In this document: positions 34,144 to 44,860 of the stretch, piece by piece
How positions within the stretch are numbered: the stretch's first letter is position 1
Layout of the letters: each line of letters begins with the position of its first letter
NCBI GenBank assembly: GCA_014529385.2
Contig: CM043962.1
Coordinates: 124,852,470 to 124,916,469, forward strand
Direction: 5' to 3'
DNA from: Adiantum capillus-veneris
Taxonomy: Eukaryota > Streptophyta > Polypodiopsida > Polypodiales > Pteridaceae
DNA length: 64,000 nucleotides
Made by a program: the position numbers and the translations under genes
Notes under the pieces: model-generated
Told to the model about the DNA's origin: nothing
What the model saw: the letters and a program-made list of their open reading frames with translations, nothing else
Database searches by the model: none

Positions 34144-34465
34144 TGTAAAGAATGAGGATGCAAGAGAGCTACACAAGACAAGCACAAAGCACACAGAGAT
34201 GGAAAGCTTCTTCTTCTTCTTTACAGAAAAGAGAGTACAAAATGACTAAGTGCTAAAGCTGAAAAGTAGCACATATGTACATGCGGTCACTAAGTGTGAA
34301 CTCGCTAGAAGCGTACTAGGCTGGCACTATAAGTGTAGTCCAGCTGTAGAATCACTGGCAGAGATCCTCCGTGTCGGTCACCTAACGCGCCAGTGAGTAA
34401 ATGCCGTCAGCGGCCAAGACCCGTAGTGGATACCAACTCAAGGTGTAGAGCTCGACATCTCAACA
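34144..34465 (-). repeat. copia-B 3' LTR (322 bp)
   Basis: TGTAAAGAATG ... CATCTCAACA; about 99.7 percent identical to the partner at 39100-39421. Confidence 0.98.
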
Positions 34466-37400
34466 CTCCCCCTCGAGCTCTGCATGTCGCAGAGTCCAAG
34501 CATAGTCCGGAAACGTCGAAGCTTCTCAACTCCGAGGGCCTTGGTAAAGATATCCGCTATCTGCTCCTCTGTGCTGACGTAGACCAAGTCGATGTCGCCC
34601 GCCAACACTCGCTCTCGAACGTAGTGGTAATGGACCTCTATGTGTTGGTCCTGGCATGGAACACTGGGTTCCTAGCCAAATGCATGCTGCTGAGGTTGTC
34701 ACAATGGATGAAAATCTGCTGGTCCACCTGCACTCCCAAGTCCTCAAGTAATGTGCGTAGCCAAGCTACCTCGCACGCCGCAACTGCTGCACCTCTGTAC
34801 TCGGCCTCTGTGCTCGATAAAGCAACCGTAGGCTGCTTTTTGCTGCTCCAAGTAATAGCAGCACTCCCAAAAGAGAACATGAAGCCACTCGTAGATCTCC
34901 TATCAACAATGCTACCTGCCCAATCTGCATCTGTATACCCATACAATGCTAATGGTGCATCTGCTGCATAGAACAATGCGTAGTCAAGAGTACCTTGCAC
35001 ATACCTAAGTGTGCGTCGTACTCCATCCAAATGTGGCTTCCTCGGAAGTTGCATGAACTGACTCTCCAAGCCTACTGTGTAGCTCAAGTATGGCCTCGTG
35101 ATAGTCAAGTAGATTAGACTACCCACAATCTTCCTGTACATGTTGACATCCTCAACAACATCACCCTTCTCTGCACTCAGCTTTGCATTCACATCCAAGG
35201 GAATAGAAATTGGCTTACAATCAGCCATACCATACTTTGACAACATGTCCAAAGCATACTGTCTCTGTGATAGCCATACACCCTCTGGAGTCCTGATCAC
35301 TTCAATGCCAAGAAAGTAGCGCAACTCGCCTAAATCTTTCATTTCAAACTCCTGTTTGAGAAGACCCTTCACATGGTCAATCTCCATAGCATTGTCACCA
35401 ACAATAATAAGGTCATCTACATATATGGTAATGACCACAATCCCCACATCCCTATCCCTTACATACAGTGAATGATCAGCATGAGCTCTCCTAAAACCAA
35501 TACTGACAAGATACTTGGCAATCCTGTCATACCATGCTCTAGAGCCCTGCTTCAAACCATACAAAGCTTTGAGAAGTCTGCATACATAATCTGGGTAACC
35601 TGGATCGACATAACCAGGTGGCTGATCCATATACACTTCCTCTTGCAACTCACCATTCAAGAAGGCATTCTTTACATCCATTTGATGCATAATCCATCCT
35701 CTAGATGCAGCCACTGCTATGACAGCTCTCACTGTCGTCATCTTTGCCACTGGAGCAAAGGTCTCCTCATAGTCTATGCCATACGTCTGTGCATAACCCT
35801 TTGCGACCAGCCTTGCCTTGTGACGCTCAATGTTACCATCAGCCTTATGCTTGGTTTTATACACCCATTTACAGCCAATAGCTTTCTTGCCACTTGGCAA
35901 TGGCACCAACTCCCATGTGTCATTTGCTTCCAATGCAGCCATCTCTTCATTCATTGCATCATCCCAATGCACATTTCCAACTGCATCCTCAAAACATGTG
36001 GGCTCCACATCCTGTATCACCTTAGCCATGTAGGCTTGGTGATGCGCTAGATACCCATCATAAGTCAATTTCTGAACTGGATTTCTGACTCTATTAGATC
36101 TGCACGGTCCTGGGTCACTCCTTTGCCCTCTAGCATCTTCTTGTACTTTCCTTACACCAGGTGTCCTGACAGCCGGAATTCCAAATTCCTCATCAAGACT
36201 TTGTTCAGAACCATCTGAATCCATGTCTACATGTGAAAAACCTGATGATGCATCAACCATAAAGGGAGGTTCATCAACCTTTTCCTTTCCTTTTCGTGAT
36301 ACATTCCCTGTACCTGTTGGTGGAGTAACCTGCGTACGTAGTCTACCATTCCATGGTTTCTCAACAGAGCCATGAGAAGAGGACTCTTGTGGTCCACTCA
36401 AAACCTGTGACTGTGGCCTCACATTTTGTACAACCACATCATCTTTTACATTAGCCCCAATAGTGCCATGTGCATTACTGTACCAGCTGCTCATCTCATC
36501 AAAGACTACATCTCTGCTCACTCGTAATTCTCGTGTAGTAGGATTGTAGCACCTGTACCCCTTTTGTTCAAGGGAATATTCCACAAGAATACATTTCTCT
36601 GCTTTAGGATCCAATTTCCTACGCAACTCATCTGGTACATGCACGTAAGCTATGCAGCCAAACACTTTCAAGTGTGCCAAATCAGGCTTTGTACCTGTAA
36701 ACTTTTTCTCAGGTGTTACATCATGCACCGCAGCTGTAGGTGTCCTGTTCATAATGTACACAGCTGTATTTACAGCTTCAGCCCAGAAATGATGAGGCAT
36801 GTTCTTCTCATTCATCAATGCACGTGCAACCTCTGCAATGTGCCTGTTTTTCCTTTCTGCGACCCCATTCTGCTGCGGAGTATATCTGCATGTAAACTGC
36901 CTGTGTATACCATGCATTCGCAGAAAATCTGAAAAATCATTGGAGAAGTACTCTCCCCCTCCATCTGACCTCAATGTCTTGATTTGCGTATCTGTCTCCT
37001 TCTCAATCATGACTTTGAAGTCTTGAAAGTGACCAAACACTTCACTTTTGTTACGCATGAAGTAGACCCATACTTTCCTTGTATGGTCATCAATGAAAGA
37101 GACATAATACCTGCAACCATGTATACTTGCAGTATCGGTTGGACCCCAAACATCTGTGTGCACCACCTCAAGTGGCTTTTTACATACATTGCGCTCATGT
37201 GGAAATGAGCCCTTTGACTGTTTTCCAAACTGGCATGCTGCACACACTTTATGCATACCATCCACCTTGAATTTGGGCAAACCTTTTACAATCTGTTTTG
37301 ATTGCATGCTGCGCAATCTCTGCTCATTGACATGGCCAATGCGTTTGTGCCAAATGTCAACATCAGCCACAACACCTGTGCCCTGTGCAAATAATGCAGC

Positions 37401-38786
37401 TTTTACCTCAGGCATGTCTACATTCAGCGTAAACATTCTGCCCACACATTTGCCCTCTGTGATCAGCTTACAGCCATTCTGGAAATCTTCTACATAACAG
37501 CCATTTGGATTGAAGCGAACCTGCAAACCCTGCTCAACCATTTGTCCAACAGAAACAAGATTCTTTGTAATGTTTGGGACATGAAGTACATCTGCTAAGT
37601 ACTTTGATTTCCCACTCTTCGTATTTAGAGGTATGTCCCCTACATGAGCAATGAGGTGAGCTGTGTCATCTCCTGTCTGCACATAGCCTGACACATCTGG
37701 TTTGCGCATATCTCTAAACCACTCTCCACGAGACGTCATGTGATTAGAGGCACCTGAATCCACATACCAAACATCATCTTGGGTGGAATTCTCTGCAGTC
37801 ATTGTATTCATTACATGTTGCATAACAAACATGCGCTCGTGTTTGCTTTCATCTGCATCTCTGCTAGTAGATGCATAGTTGCCCTGTTCTCTCTTTCTAC
37901 TTGCTTTTCCCTTTGGACAGTCACGTGACATGTGACCTCTTTCACCACAAGTCCAACATTCTCTACTATCTGGAGTATGTTGCTGCCTGCTTGATCCTGC
38001 ACCACGACCTCTTTGACTCCCCCTGCCTTGAGACTGGTTTCCCCTGCCACCTGTATTGTTTTGATTTGATTGACCTTCCAGAAATTGGCCCCTGCAACCC
38101 CTTGGGCCTCGACCACGACCTCTACCTCTACCTCTGTTGGAGTTAGAATAGAAGGCCTGTTCAGAATTATTTCTGCCATGAGAAGAAGATGTGTCAAGGT
38201 TCTTCTCCTCAAGAATAAGCATAGAAATCAAATCTTGGAACACGGGGATGTCGTCTCTTGTATTCATGGAAGACCTAAAATGTACATACTCATCTCCTAG
38301 ACCATCCAAGCATGCACGGACAATGTCATCGTCTTCCACTGAGACTTTAATAGATCCAAGAGCCTCAATGATACTCTTGATCTTCAAAGCATAATCATTG
38401 ATGGAGAGGTTGTTCCTCTTAACCTGATTTAGCTCCGACTTTAGTTGAAGCTTCCTGGCCTTGGTGTTCACCTCGAACACTCTGCCTAAGTTTTTCCATG
38501 CAATGGCGGGGGTTTCAGCATCCTGTAGATAGCCCATCATGCCATCTGTGATGCTCATAGACAGCCAATACATCACTTTTCTCTGGCCTTGTTGCCAGTC
38601 CCTCAAAGCTTTCCTTTGTTCTGCTGTAGCATTTGCCTCGGGAATCTCTGGTTCCTTTTCATTGTCTCCTTCTACATAGTCCCAATAACCTTTTCCTTTT
38701 AGGAAATTTGTTATTCTGAACTTCCATGCAGGGTAGTTATTTTTCTCAAGCTTCTCAGTAACAATCTGACTGAAACCGTCAGACAT
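34466..38786 (-). CDS. copia-B gag-pol polyprotein (one late frameshift)
   Basis: One open frame of 1382 codons from ATG 38786 to 34638. Gag (FSQIVTEKLEKNNYPAWKFR) is about 330 residues with an RGRGRGRG-rich basic tract and zinc knuckle CWTCGERGHMSRDC near residue 280. Protease is WYVDSGASNHMTS. Integrase carries the HHCC finger (WHKRIGHVNEQ...CAACQFGK), VHTDVWGP, LRSDGGGEYFSND and TPQQNGVAERKNRHI. RT shows MDVKNAFLNGELQEEVYM and YVDDLIIVG near residue 1085. RNase H shows YTDADWAGS and SSTEAEYRGAAVAACE. At about 34640 a one-base deletion after HART ends the frame early; the remaining conserved end (EQIADIFTKALG) is readable in the next frame to about 34475. Otherwise full length for a copia polyprotein. 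Confidence 0.96.
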
Positions 38787-39087
38787 CTTGAAGCACTAAG
38801 ACAAAATAGCTGCAATCTGCAAAAACCTGCAAATCTGCTGAACCTGCTATCGTGGTTCTTGTAACGCTTTCTACACTCAACGAGTGTCCACAATCAAGCG
38901 TACATACAACCACTGTACTTGTACAGTAAATATCTGTATACTGCACTTTGGAGACCTGTTCAGAAACTTGTGCGAAAAACCCCTAAAATTTTTTTCGCTG
39001 CGCGAGGCGCCTTCGGCATCTGGTCGTGGATTGCGAACGAAGGGAATGTGATGCTCTTGCTCTCTTAGCCTCTGTTGCCTGCACCAG

Positions 39088-39099
39088 GCTCTGATACCA
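39088..39099 (-). other. copia-B primer binding site
   Basis: On the minus strand TGGTATCAGAGC, the standard complement of initiator tRNA-Met used by plant copia elements, directly after the 5' LTR. Confidence 0.93.
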
Positions 39100-39421
39100 T
39101 GTAAAGAATGAGGATGCAAGAGAGCTACACAAGACAAGCACAAAGCACACAGAGATGGAAAGCTTCTTCTTCTTCTTTACAGAAAAGAGAGTACAAAATG
39201 ACTAAGTGCTAAAGCTGAAAAGTAGCACATATGTACATGCGGTCACTAAGTGTGAACTCGCTAGAAGCGTACTAGGCTGGCACTATAAGTGTAGTCCAGC
39301 TGTAGAATCGCTGGCAGAGATCCTCCGTGTCGGTCACCTAACGCGCCAGTGAGTAAATGCCGTCAGCGGCCAAGACCCGTAGTGGATACCAACTCAAGGT
39401 GTAGAGCTCGACATCTCAACA
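39100..39421 (-). repeat. copia-B 5' LTR (322 bp)
   Basis: One mismatch to 34144-34465; followed by target duplication ATCCC at 39422-39426. Confidence 0.98.
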
Positions 39422-39426
39422 ATCCC

Positions 39427-41599
39427 ACAATCGATAACCCATCTCACCAGAGCTACCATAACCCAAGAAGATACATCTCTTGCTCTTTGGATCCAATTTG
39501 CTGCGTTTTGCCTTAGGTACATGTACATAAGCTTCACAGCCAAAAACACGAAGGTGACCATACGAAGGTGTCAAACCTGTCCATACCTCTTCGGGCACTT
39601 TGAAGCCCAAAGGAACACTAGGTGAACGATTTATCAAATGCACAGAAGTGGCAACTTCTTCAGCCCAAAATCCATTTGACAAACCAGCCATAGAAAGCAT
39701 ACTACGGACTTTTTCCTGTATAGTCCTATTCATGCGCTCTGCCACACCATTTTGAGGAGGTGTATAGGGAGCACTAAGCTCGCGCCATATACCCTTCACA
39801 ACACATAATGTTGTGAAAGCATGAGACATAAATTCACCCCCATTGTCCATACGTAAGCACTTCAACTTACAACCTGATTGGTTCTCAACAAGAGCCAACC
39901 ATTGCTTAAATATATCAAACACCATATCCTTCTTACGAATGGGGTATGCCCATACCTTCCTGCTAGCATCATCAATGAACGTAACAAAGTACATAGCACC
40001 TCCAAGAGAAGCATTGGGCATCGGCCCACATACATCACTATGCACCAAAGCTAGCTTTTCCAAAGATCTGTGTGGAACACTCTTCTTATGAGAATACCGA
40101 GCATGTCGACCATAAAGGCAATTCTCACAAAACTCAAAACCACCAAAATCTGAAACGGGAATGTAGTCCGCACATGCCAACAACTTCAAACCTTTCAGTG
40201 ACATATGCCCCAAACGCTGATGCCATAAAGAAGCAGGAGGTTGCTCAGTGATCCCCACAATGTGATCATCCACACTAGCTACACAAAGGTAATACAACGT
40301 ATTCCTCTTAGCACCTTTAACCAAAACAAGGCTGCCCTTAGTGATCTTCCAACCTCCATCACCAAAAGATACATTGAAACCAAGTGAATCCAACTGACCC
40401 ACACTAATCAAGCTTTTTGCAAGAGCCGGCACATGACGCACACGCTGCAAGACAAACGTAGTAGAGTTTGGCATAGCCAAATGAATATCCCCAATGCCAT
40501 GAATCTGCATAGAACGCCCATCGGCAATCCTGACAGTACCTGTGCTCGAAGCATCATAGTCATGAAACCACGACCTATGAGGCGTAACGTGAAAAGAATC
40601 ACCACTGTCAATGACCCAATCCATAGGCATACTACACTCATGAGTGAGAAGAAAAGCGTCATCAAAATAGGATGCAAGCAACACATCACCAAGCTCTTCA
40701 CTACTAGCACTAGTCGGAGCACATACATGGTCATCTTGAGAGCTACACTCTCCCTGTGTTGCATTTAACTCCTCAATCTTGACATTGGACTTAGGCTTGT
40801 CCTTAGCATCATGGTCTTTCTTCTTACCATCTCCATTTTCCCTTTTCCACTTGTAGCAATCCTTTTTGAAATGGCCTTTTCTACCACAATGAAAACATTC
40901 CACATCCTTTTTACTTGTGCCTGCACGGGACTTGCTTCTAGATTTACCCCTGTTGGACTTATACTTGTCCATAGTCCTGCCTCTGACAACCATTGCACTA
41001 GAAGACTTACTACCTACATTATTCTTTCGATTAATCTCTTCCGTGAGAAGACTAGACTCCACATTAGTACTTGTCAAGTCATCCGCAGGAACCGAGTTAC
41101 TTATGGCTATCCTAAATGTGTCCCATGACTCAGGCAATGTGACAAGTAAAAACATAGCTTTTACATTGTCCTCAAACGTAATTTCCTGCGTAGCAAGTTG
41201 GCTGAAAATTGTATTGAACTCATTCAAATGCGCATTCATGGAAGCACCTTCCTCCATTTGCAAATCAATAAGCTTTTTAATCCAATACACCATAGAAGCA
41301 GCCGAATGCTTATCATACATATCGCAAATCCGCTGCCATAGCTCATAAGCTCCACCCTGTGCATCTTTCACATTGTAATAAATAGACTTTGAAAGGGAAA
41401 GCCTAATGGTAGACCTGCACATCTCATCCAACTCCTCCCAATCATCCCTCTCCATGTTCTCTGGCTTAACTCCATGCAACTTTAGAGGTCGAATCTGTTT
41501 CTTCTGCACCAAGACATCCCAAATTTGATCTTTCCAATATGAGAAATTAGCACCATCCAATTTCTCAATATTGAAAATTGTGTCCTCTTTAGTGCCCAT
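39427..41599 (-). pseudogene. copia-A gag-pol, upstream part: gag, protease, integrase
   Basis: I start at ATG 41599 (MGTKEDTIFNIEKLDGANFS), the usual copia gag beginning; an in-frame ATG 31 codons earlier adds only leader-like residues. Gag includes YELWQRICDMYDKHSAASMV and the knuckle CFHCGRKGHFKKDC. Protease reads WVIDSGDSFHVTPHRSWF, where DSG is kept but the usual A after it is D. Integrase has the HHCC finger (WHQRLGHMSLKGLKLL ... CENCLYGR), VHSDVCGP, LRMDNGGEFMSHAF and PPQNGVAERMNRTIQEKV. The frame stays open until it meets the copia-B LTR at 39426 and continues at 34143. Confidence 0.95.
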
Positions 41600-42277
41600 T
41601 ACAACAAGAATGCAACAATGAGAAACCTGTAACCAACCAACAAACTGCCACAACAAAGTAGTGTTGCAAATCTGACAACACCTGCTGCTCAATCAAAGAG
41701 CAAACGCATAGAGTATAAATCAGCCCATAATATGGTCAAAAAACGTACGTAGAAATCCACAAACAAATGCATAAACCCGTGACACCTGTAACTCAACCGG
41801 CCTAGGCAAACCGTGCCACAAAATGCATCAACAATGAGTTGTCATAGAGGCATAAACATACTCCATGTCTGAATAACCACAATAGAGACATAAGCTGACC
41901 AAGCTTACACAAATCCGTGAGCATAAATGGATCCAAGTGAGCATATAACCAATGCACAAGCTCAACGAAGTCCAATCTCTACTGTCAACCAAGTACCTGT
42001 CCGTACTCAAACCGCAACACTGCAAGCAAGAGCAAACCCGCTCTATGTATAAGTGAACCAAATCTCCAGAATATCATGCATAAAGAGTGTCTGTCAAACT
42101 GCCATATCCACATCCATCAACATACATAGATGATGTAAACCTGTAGCTCAAGAACACGCATAAACAGACTGCCCAGAAGAGTAGAAGCTCCCACTCAAAC
42201 CACAACCATATGCATGGCTGTCCCACAGTCAAAATACATGTTTTGTAACCACAGAAGAAACCTGTATCCAAAGCTCC

Positions 42278-42337
42278 CTGTAACCTGTAACTTGTACCCG
42301 TACCTGTACCTGTACCTGCACCTGTACCTGTACCTGT
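42278..42337 (-). repeat. ACAGGT hexamer array in the copia-A leader
   Basis: On the minus (sense) strand the array reads as repeats of ACAGGT with some TTACAGG units. A similar array in sense orientation lies in the gypsy-4 leader at 58102-58195. Confidence 0.9.
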
Positions 42338-42766
42338 AGTCGAAGAAGACAATGTCGCCAAACTCCCACTCTATCTGTGTGTATGAGGCCACTCCAAGAA
42401 GAGGCTACACACTCTCAAATGAGTTGTGGGCTCACGTAAGTGGAAGACACTACAACAATGGCACCTGTAATGGCTATGGAAGCTCTGGCAGCAGAAAACT
42501 ACCAAAGAGAGATGAAAAACGTAGCTCCTAGTCTGTAGCTCGGATGGGATTTCTAATGGCACGAATGGCTCCGAAAGGCGGGTTAAACCCAAGGACCCCT
42601 GATGAAAATACTCGCAGAGTGCTAAACCTTCCAATGCCAAGCTCAGAAAAACCTTCTGCTCTTTGAAAATGCGCGCGTGCGCGAAACCGAAAAACGGCAA
42701 TGAAACAGCAGCAAGTTTCAACACACTCAACAATGATGATGAAGCTCTCAATGCTCTCACCACCAA

Positions 42767-42778
42767 GCTCTGATACCA
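42767..42778 (-). other. Second tRNA-Met primer site in the copia-A leader
   Basis: TGGTATCAGAGC on the minus strand, 2 nt downstream of the Cassandra-type LTR, with the same AC spacer as primer site 1 at 43162-43173. Confidence 0.9.
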
Positions 42779-42780
42779 GT

Positions 42781-42988
42781 TGTAGGTCATGAGGGCAACA
42801 ACTTCCCGGGAGATCACCCATCCCAGTACTGTTCCCGCGCATATGCGCTTAACTATGACGTTCCACAAATTGGTCTAGCCATCCAGACCCCAAAACCTTA
42901 AGGTGTTAGGGACCTCCGGTCTAACCAATTTATGCAAGCCTCATAGATAGACGCCACTTTGTCACCACAAGTTGGGCTTACCCCAACA
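42781..42988 (-). repeat. Cassandra-type LTR carrying a 5S rRNA-like segment
   Basis: On the minus strand it starts TGTTGGGGTAAGC, ends CATGACCTACA (208 bp), is preceded by a polypurine-like AAGGGGGCGAT and is followed by a Met-tRNA primer site. Near its end, 42791-42866 resembles the 3' half of plant 5S rRNA: AGTTAAGCG (box A), GGGAAC in place of the intermediate element, then GGGATGGGTGATCTCCCGGG (box C, one change from the usual). TRIM elements of the Cassandra family are known for 5S sequence in the LTR. Only one LTR is present here. Confidence 0.85.
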
Positions 42989-43161
42989 ATCGCCCCCTTG
43001 AGCCAAACTTGGGACTTTCCCGTCCCCTTGAGTACCAACGTGTTCCGCCTTTTTCTAGGCTTAGAGGTTGAGAGCTTCAACGTGGCCGGGAGCTCTCAGA
43101 GGTTGAAGTCAACATCAACATGTCCTGTTCCACGGACTCAGAGGTTGGACTTTGAACCATG
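42989..43161 (-). other. Cassandra-type internal segment
   Basis: 173 bp between primer site 1 and the Cassandra-type LTR. It is non-coding, with three AACCTCTGAG/AACCTCTAAG motifs, and ends in AAGGGGGCGAT before the LTR. Size and layout (primer site, short non-coding interior, polypurine tract, LTR) fit a TRIM interior. Confidence 0.65.
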
Positions 43162-43173
43162 GCTCTGATACCA
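43162..43173 (-). other. copia-A primer binding site 1
   Basis: TGGTATCAGAGC on the minus strand, 2 nt from the copia-A 5' LTR. Confidence 0.92.
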
Positions 43174-43175
43174 GT

Positions 43176-43362
43176 TGTTGGGATCGGAGAGCACACACAC
43201 AGAGAGCCAGCACGAAGAAGGAGATAGACGCAGTGTGTGGCGGGGCGGTACTCGCACTACAATGTGTAGTTGTGAGTATAGTTATTATGAATGAGTAAAT
43301 GAATGGCTGTACATGGGCGGCTGAACAACGGGCAGCCGGGCACACGGGCCTTTAACCCAACA
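43176..43362 (-). repeat. copia-A 5' LTR (187 bp)
   Basis: TGTTGGGATCGG ... CCCAACA, followed by the target duplication GGTAT at 43363-43367. Confidence 0.96.
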
Positions 43363-43763
43363 GGTATACTATTTTGGAAGATAGGGTAAGTTGCATGTGA
43401 GTTAGGGTGCATTATTGGTGAGTTATAATGCATTATTGGTGAGAGGTGGGGTAGCTTGAGGGGAGAGAGAAAGGAGAAAGGACAAGGGAAAGAGAGAGGG
43501 GGTTGACCTTTTGAGTGGAGGAGAGGAAAAGGGGCACACGGCAGGGCAACAGTGAAGAAAAAGGAGGCAAGGTGGGGATGGGCTGCCCCGCAGGCATGAG
43601 GTGGCCTATTTTACCTTTCTCATATATTTACATAATCATACTTTATTTTTTTTCTTACTTTCTCCAATGTCTTTTATCACTCCCTCCCTAAGAGGGGGTT
43701 TTCATGGGGTGGGGACGAGAGAAGAGGGGTATGGGAGCTTGTCTTGTGAAAAGCCCCCATCAC
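43363..43763 (-). repeat. gypsy-2 5' LTR, second segment
   Basis: Resumes at GGTATACTATTTTGG and matches 24385-24712 of the 3' LTR, including the CCCTAAGAGGGGGTTTTCATGGG end block. About 55 bp (43709-43763, ending AAGCCCCCATCA) have no counterpart in the 3' LTR. Either the 3' LTR has lost its first bases or this is filler DNA. Confidence 0.85.
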
Positions 43764-44860
43764 TACATTATGCACCCCTATGGAGCCTTCACCATCTAAA
43801 ATGATATTTTTGGTGAATAAATAGTCCCTTTTATGTCCAATATTCAATGAGTGGTCAAAGGACACTTAATTAGGGCTAATCACTCACCCTAATTAAGTGT
43901 AGCATAATCCCACTCCTACCCAACTATAAATAGCCCCGTTGGAGAGACTCAAGGACACACACCTATATTTTCAACTTCATGTTGTTTCTTGATCAATAGT
44001 AGAGAAAACCCCAACTCTCCCTCTTTCACATCCTCCCTCCTAACTCTCCTCTTTGGAGGAAGTGCAACTCTATCCTCCACTCTTTCTATTCTACAATCTC
44101 TTACTCCATCAACCCAATAAATCATTTGTAGCACCTCAATAACTTGTAAATACATCATGATCTCTCTCATGGTTATGTTAATGATCATTAAATCATCTTC
44201 AAAACTTTCAAGTGTCGCAATTCGTGATGGTTAGCCAGCGTCAGTCCTCCCCTTAAAAGGTGTGCGAGAAATCAAGTAAGTGTTCTATTCTCAATTTACC
44301 ATTGGTTTGTTTCTCCACACTTATTCAATTGTTCTAAAGAAATTTCTCACTCCAACTCTCTTCTGCTTCATTACATATGCATGTGGCTGCCTCTCATGGT
44401 GATTTTATTTGTGTCACGACATTGCATAGATGAGATGAGCTCTCTATGCAAAGTGTGTTAGTTTGATGTAAGTGATTCTCTTGTGTGTTTGAGAGGCAAG
44501 TTTTGTGCGCATGATTTTTTTGATGAGTGCTTGAGAGAGGAGGAGTTTGGATGTATTATGGGTATTCTTATGGGGAGAAGGTGAATGCTATTCCACAAAT
44601 TGCATATTTCATTTGGTGCACAGCATTGTGTTGCATAATCGTTGATGGTGTTCAAGTGTCCAAAGTGTATATAGAGTAAGGGGGGTTTAAAAGTGTGTTG
44701 CTTGAGTGGGTGAGTGCAAGTGTTATTTTGATTGGTTTCCTTCTCCACTCCCAAAAGAAGGTGGTGCCCCAAGTGGTGTGCGTACCTCTTTACGAACATT
44801 TTGTGAGGGAAGGCCCATTGGTTTAGGTTTAGAGGCCCCATTTCAAAAAGCTTGCCCTCA
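43764..44860 (+). repeat. gypsy-1 right (3') LTR, second segment
   Basis: Resumes at CTACATTATGCACC and matches 15086-16182 of the left LTR, including the TATA box (43924-43933) and the final GCCCTCA. Confidence 0.95.

Larger units (their letters stand above)
34144..39421 (-). mobile_element. copia-B: near-intact Ty1/copia element inside copia-A
   Basis: LTRs 34144-34465 and 39100-39421 (322 bp each) differ at a single base by eye (TAGAATCACTGG versus TAGAATCGCTGG). ATCCC flanks both sides (34139-34143 and 39422-39426), and the copia-A reading frame resumes across the duplication. The primer site GCTCTGATACCA (tRNA-Met complement) directly abuts the right LTR at 39088-39099. The minus-strand polypurine tract, AGCTCGAGGGGGAG, abuts the left LTR at 34466. 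The youngest insertion in the window. Confidence 0.98.
41600..43175 (-). other. copia-A leader (chimeric), ~1.57 kb
   Basis: Unusually long sequence between LTR and gag. From the right: primer site 1 (43162-43173), a 173-bp segment, a Cassandra-type LTR (42781-42988), primer site 2 (42767-42778), then about 1.1 kb of leader with the hexamer array at 42278-42337. Open frames of 60-165 codons here are not conserved with anything I recognise and overlap the 5S-like and primer elements, so I do not call genes. Confidence 0.75.
32028..43362 (-). mobile_element. copia-A: Ty1/copia element inside the gypsy-2 5' LTR
   Basis: LTRs 32028-32214 and 43176-43362 (187 bp each, 3 differences by eye) start TGTTGGGATCGG and end CCCAACA. 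GGTAT flanks both sides (32023-32027 and 43363-43367). The unoccupied site is preserved in the other gypsy-2 LTR at about 24385, which makes insertion and boundaries unusually certain. A Met-tRNA-type primer site precedes the right LTR (43162-43173), and the polypurine tract (AAGTGGGAGATT, minus strand) adjoins the left LTR at 32215. The leader is chimeric with a Cassandra-type LTR. The pol frame is split by copia-B. Confidence 0.96.
23236..43763 (-). mobile_element. gypsy-2: Tat-type gypsy element inside the gypsy-1 right LTR
   Basis: Minus-strand element. Left (3') LTR begins TGACGGGAGC at 23236. The right (5') LTR begins TGACGGGAG at 30838, is interrupted by copia-A (32028-43362) and resumes at 43363. 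Preceding the left end is CCTAC (23231-23235). The sequence after 43763 is CTACATT, giving a 4-bp CTAC match at the expected place. The right LTR is about 58 bp longer at its outer end than the left. Internal order on the minus strand: primer site, three small frames, gag-pol, polypurine tract. Confidence 0.9.
14107..44860 (+). mobile_element. gypsy-1: Tat-type Ty3/gypsy element, split by nested insertions
   Basis: Left LTR 14107-16182 (2076 bp) and right LTR 22256-23235 plus 43764-44860 (2077 bp in total) start TGAGTGG and end GCCCTCA. Primer site, two small ORFs, gag, protease, RT, two RNase H domains, integrase and polypurine tract follow in order on the + strand. The flanks share ACAC (14103-14106 and 44861-44864). 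Outside these, the two halves of gypsy-0 join in frame within one polyprotein, so the ends are well supported. The right LTR was later split at 23235/43764 by gypsy-2. Coding capacity is lost through frameshifts and stops. Confidence 0.92.

Noticed and set aside
42791-42866. A 5S rRNA gene
   Set aside because: Only the 3' half resembles 5S, the intermediate element is altered, and it sits inside a TG...CA LTR next to a primer site, as in Cassandra elements.
42371-42868. A 165-codon minus-strand frame in the copia-A leader
   Set aside because: It overlaps the second primer site and the 5S-like LTR, and nothing resembling it is seen elsewhere.
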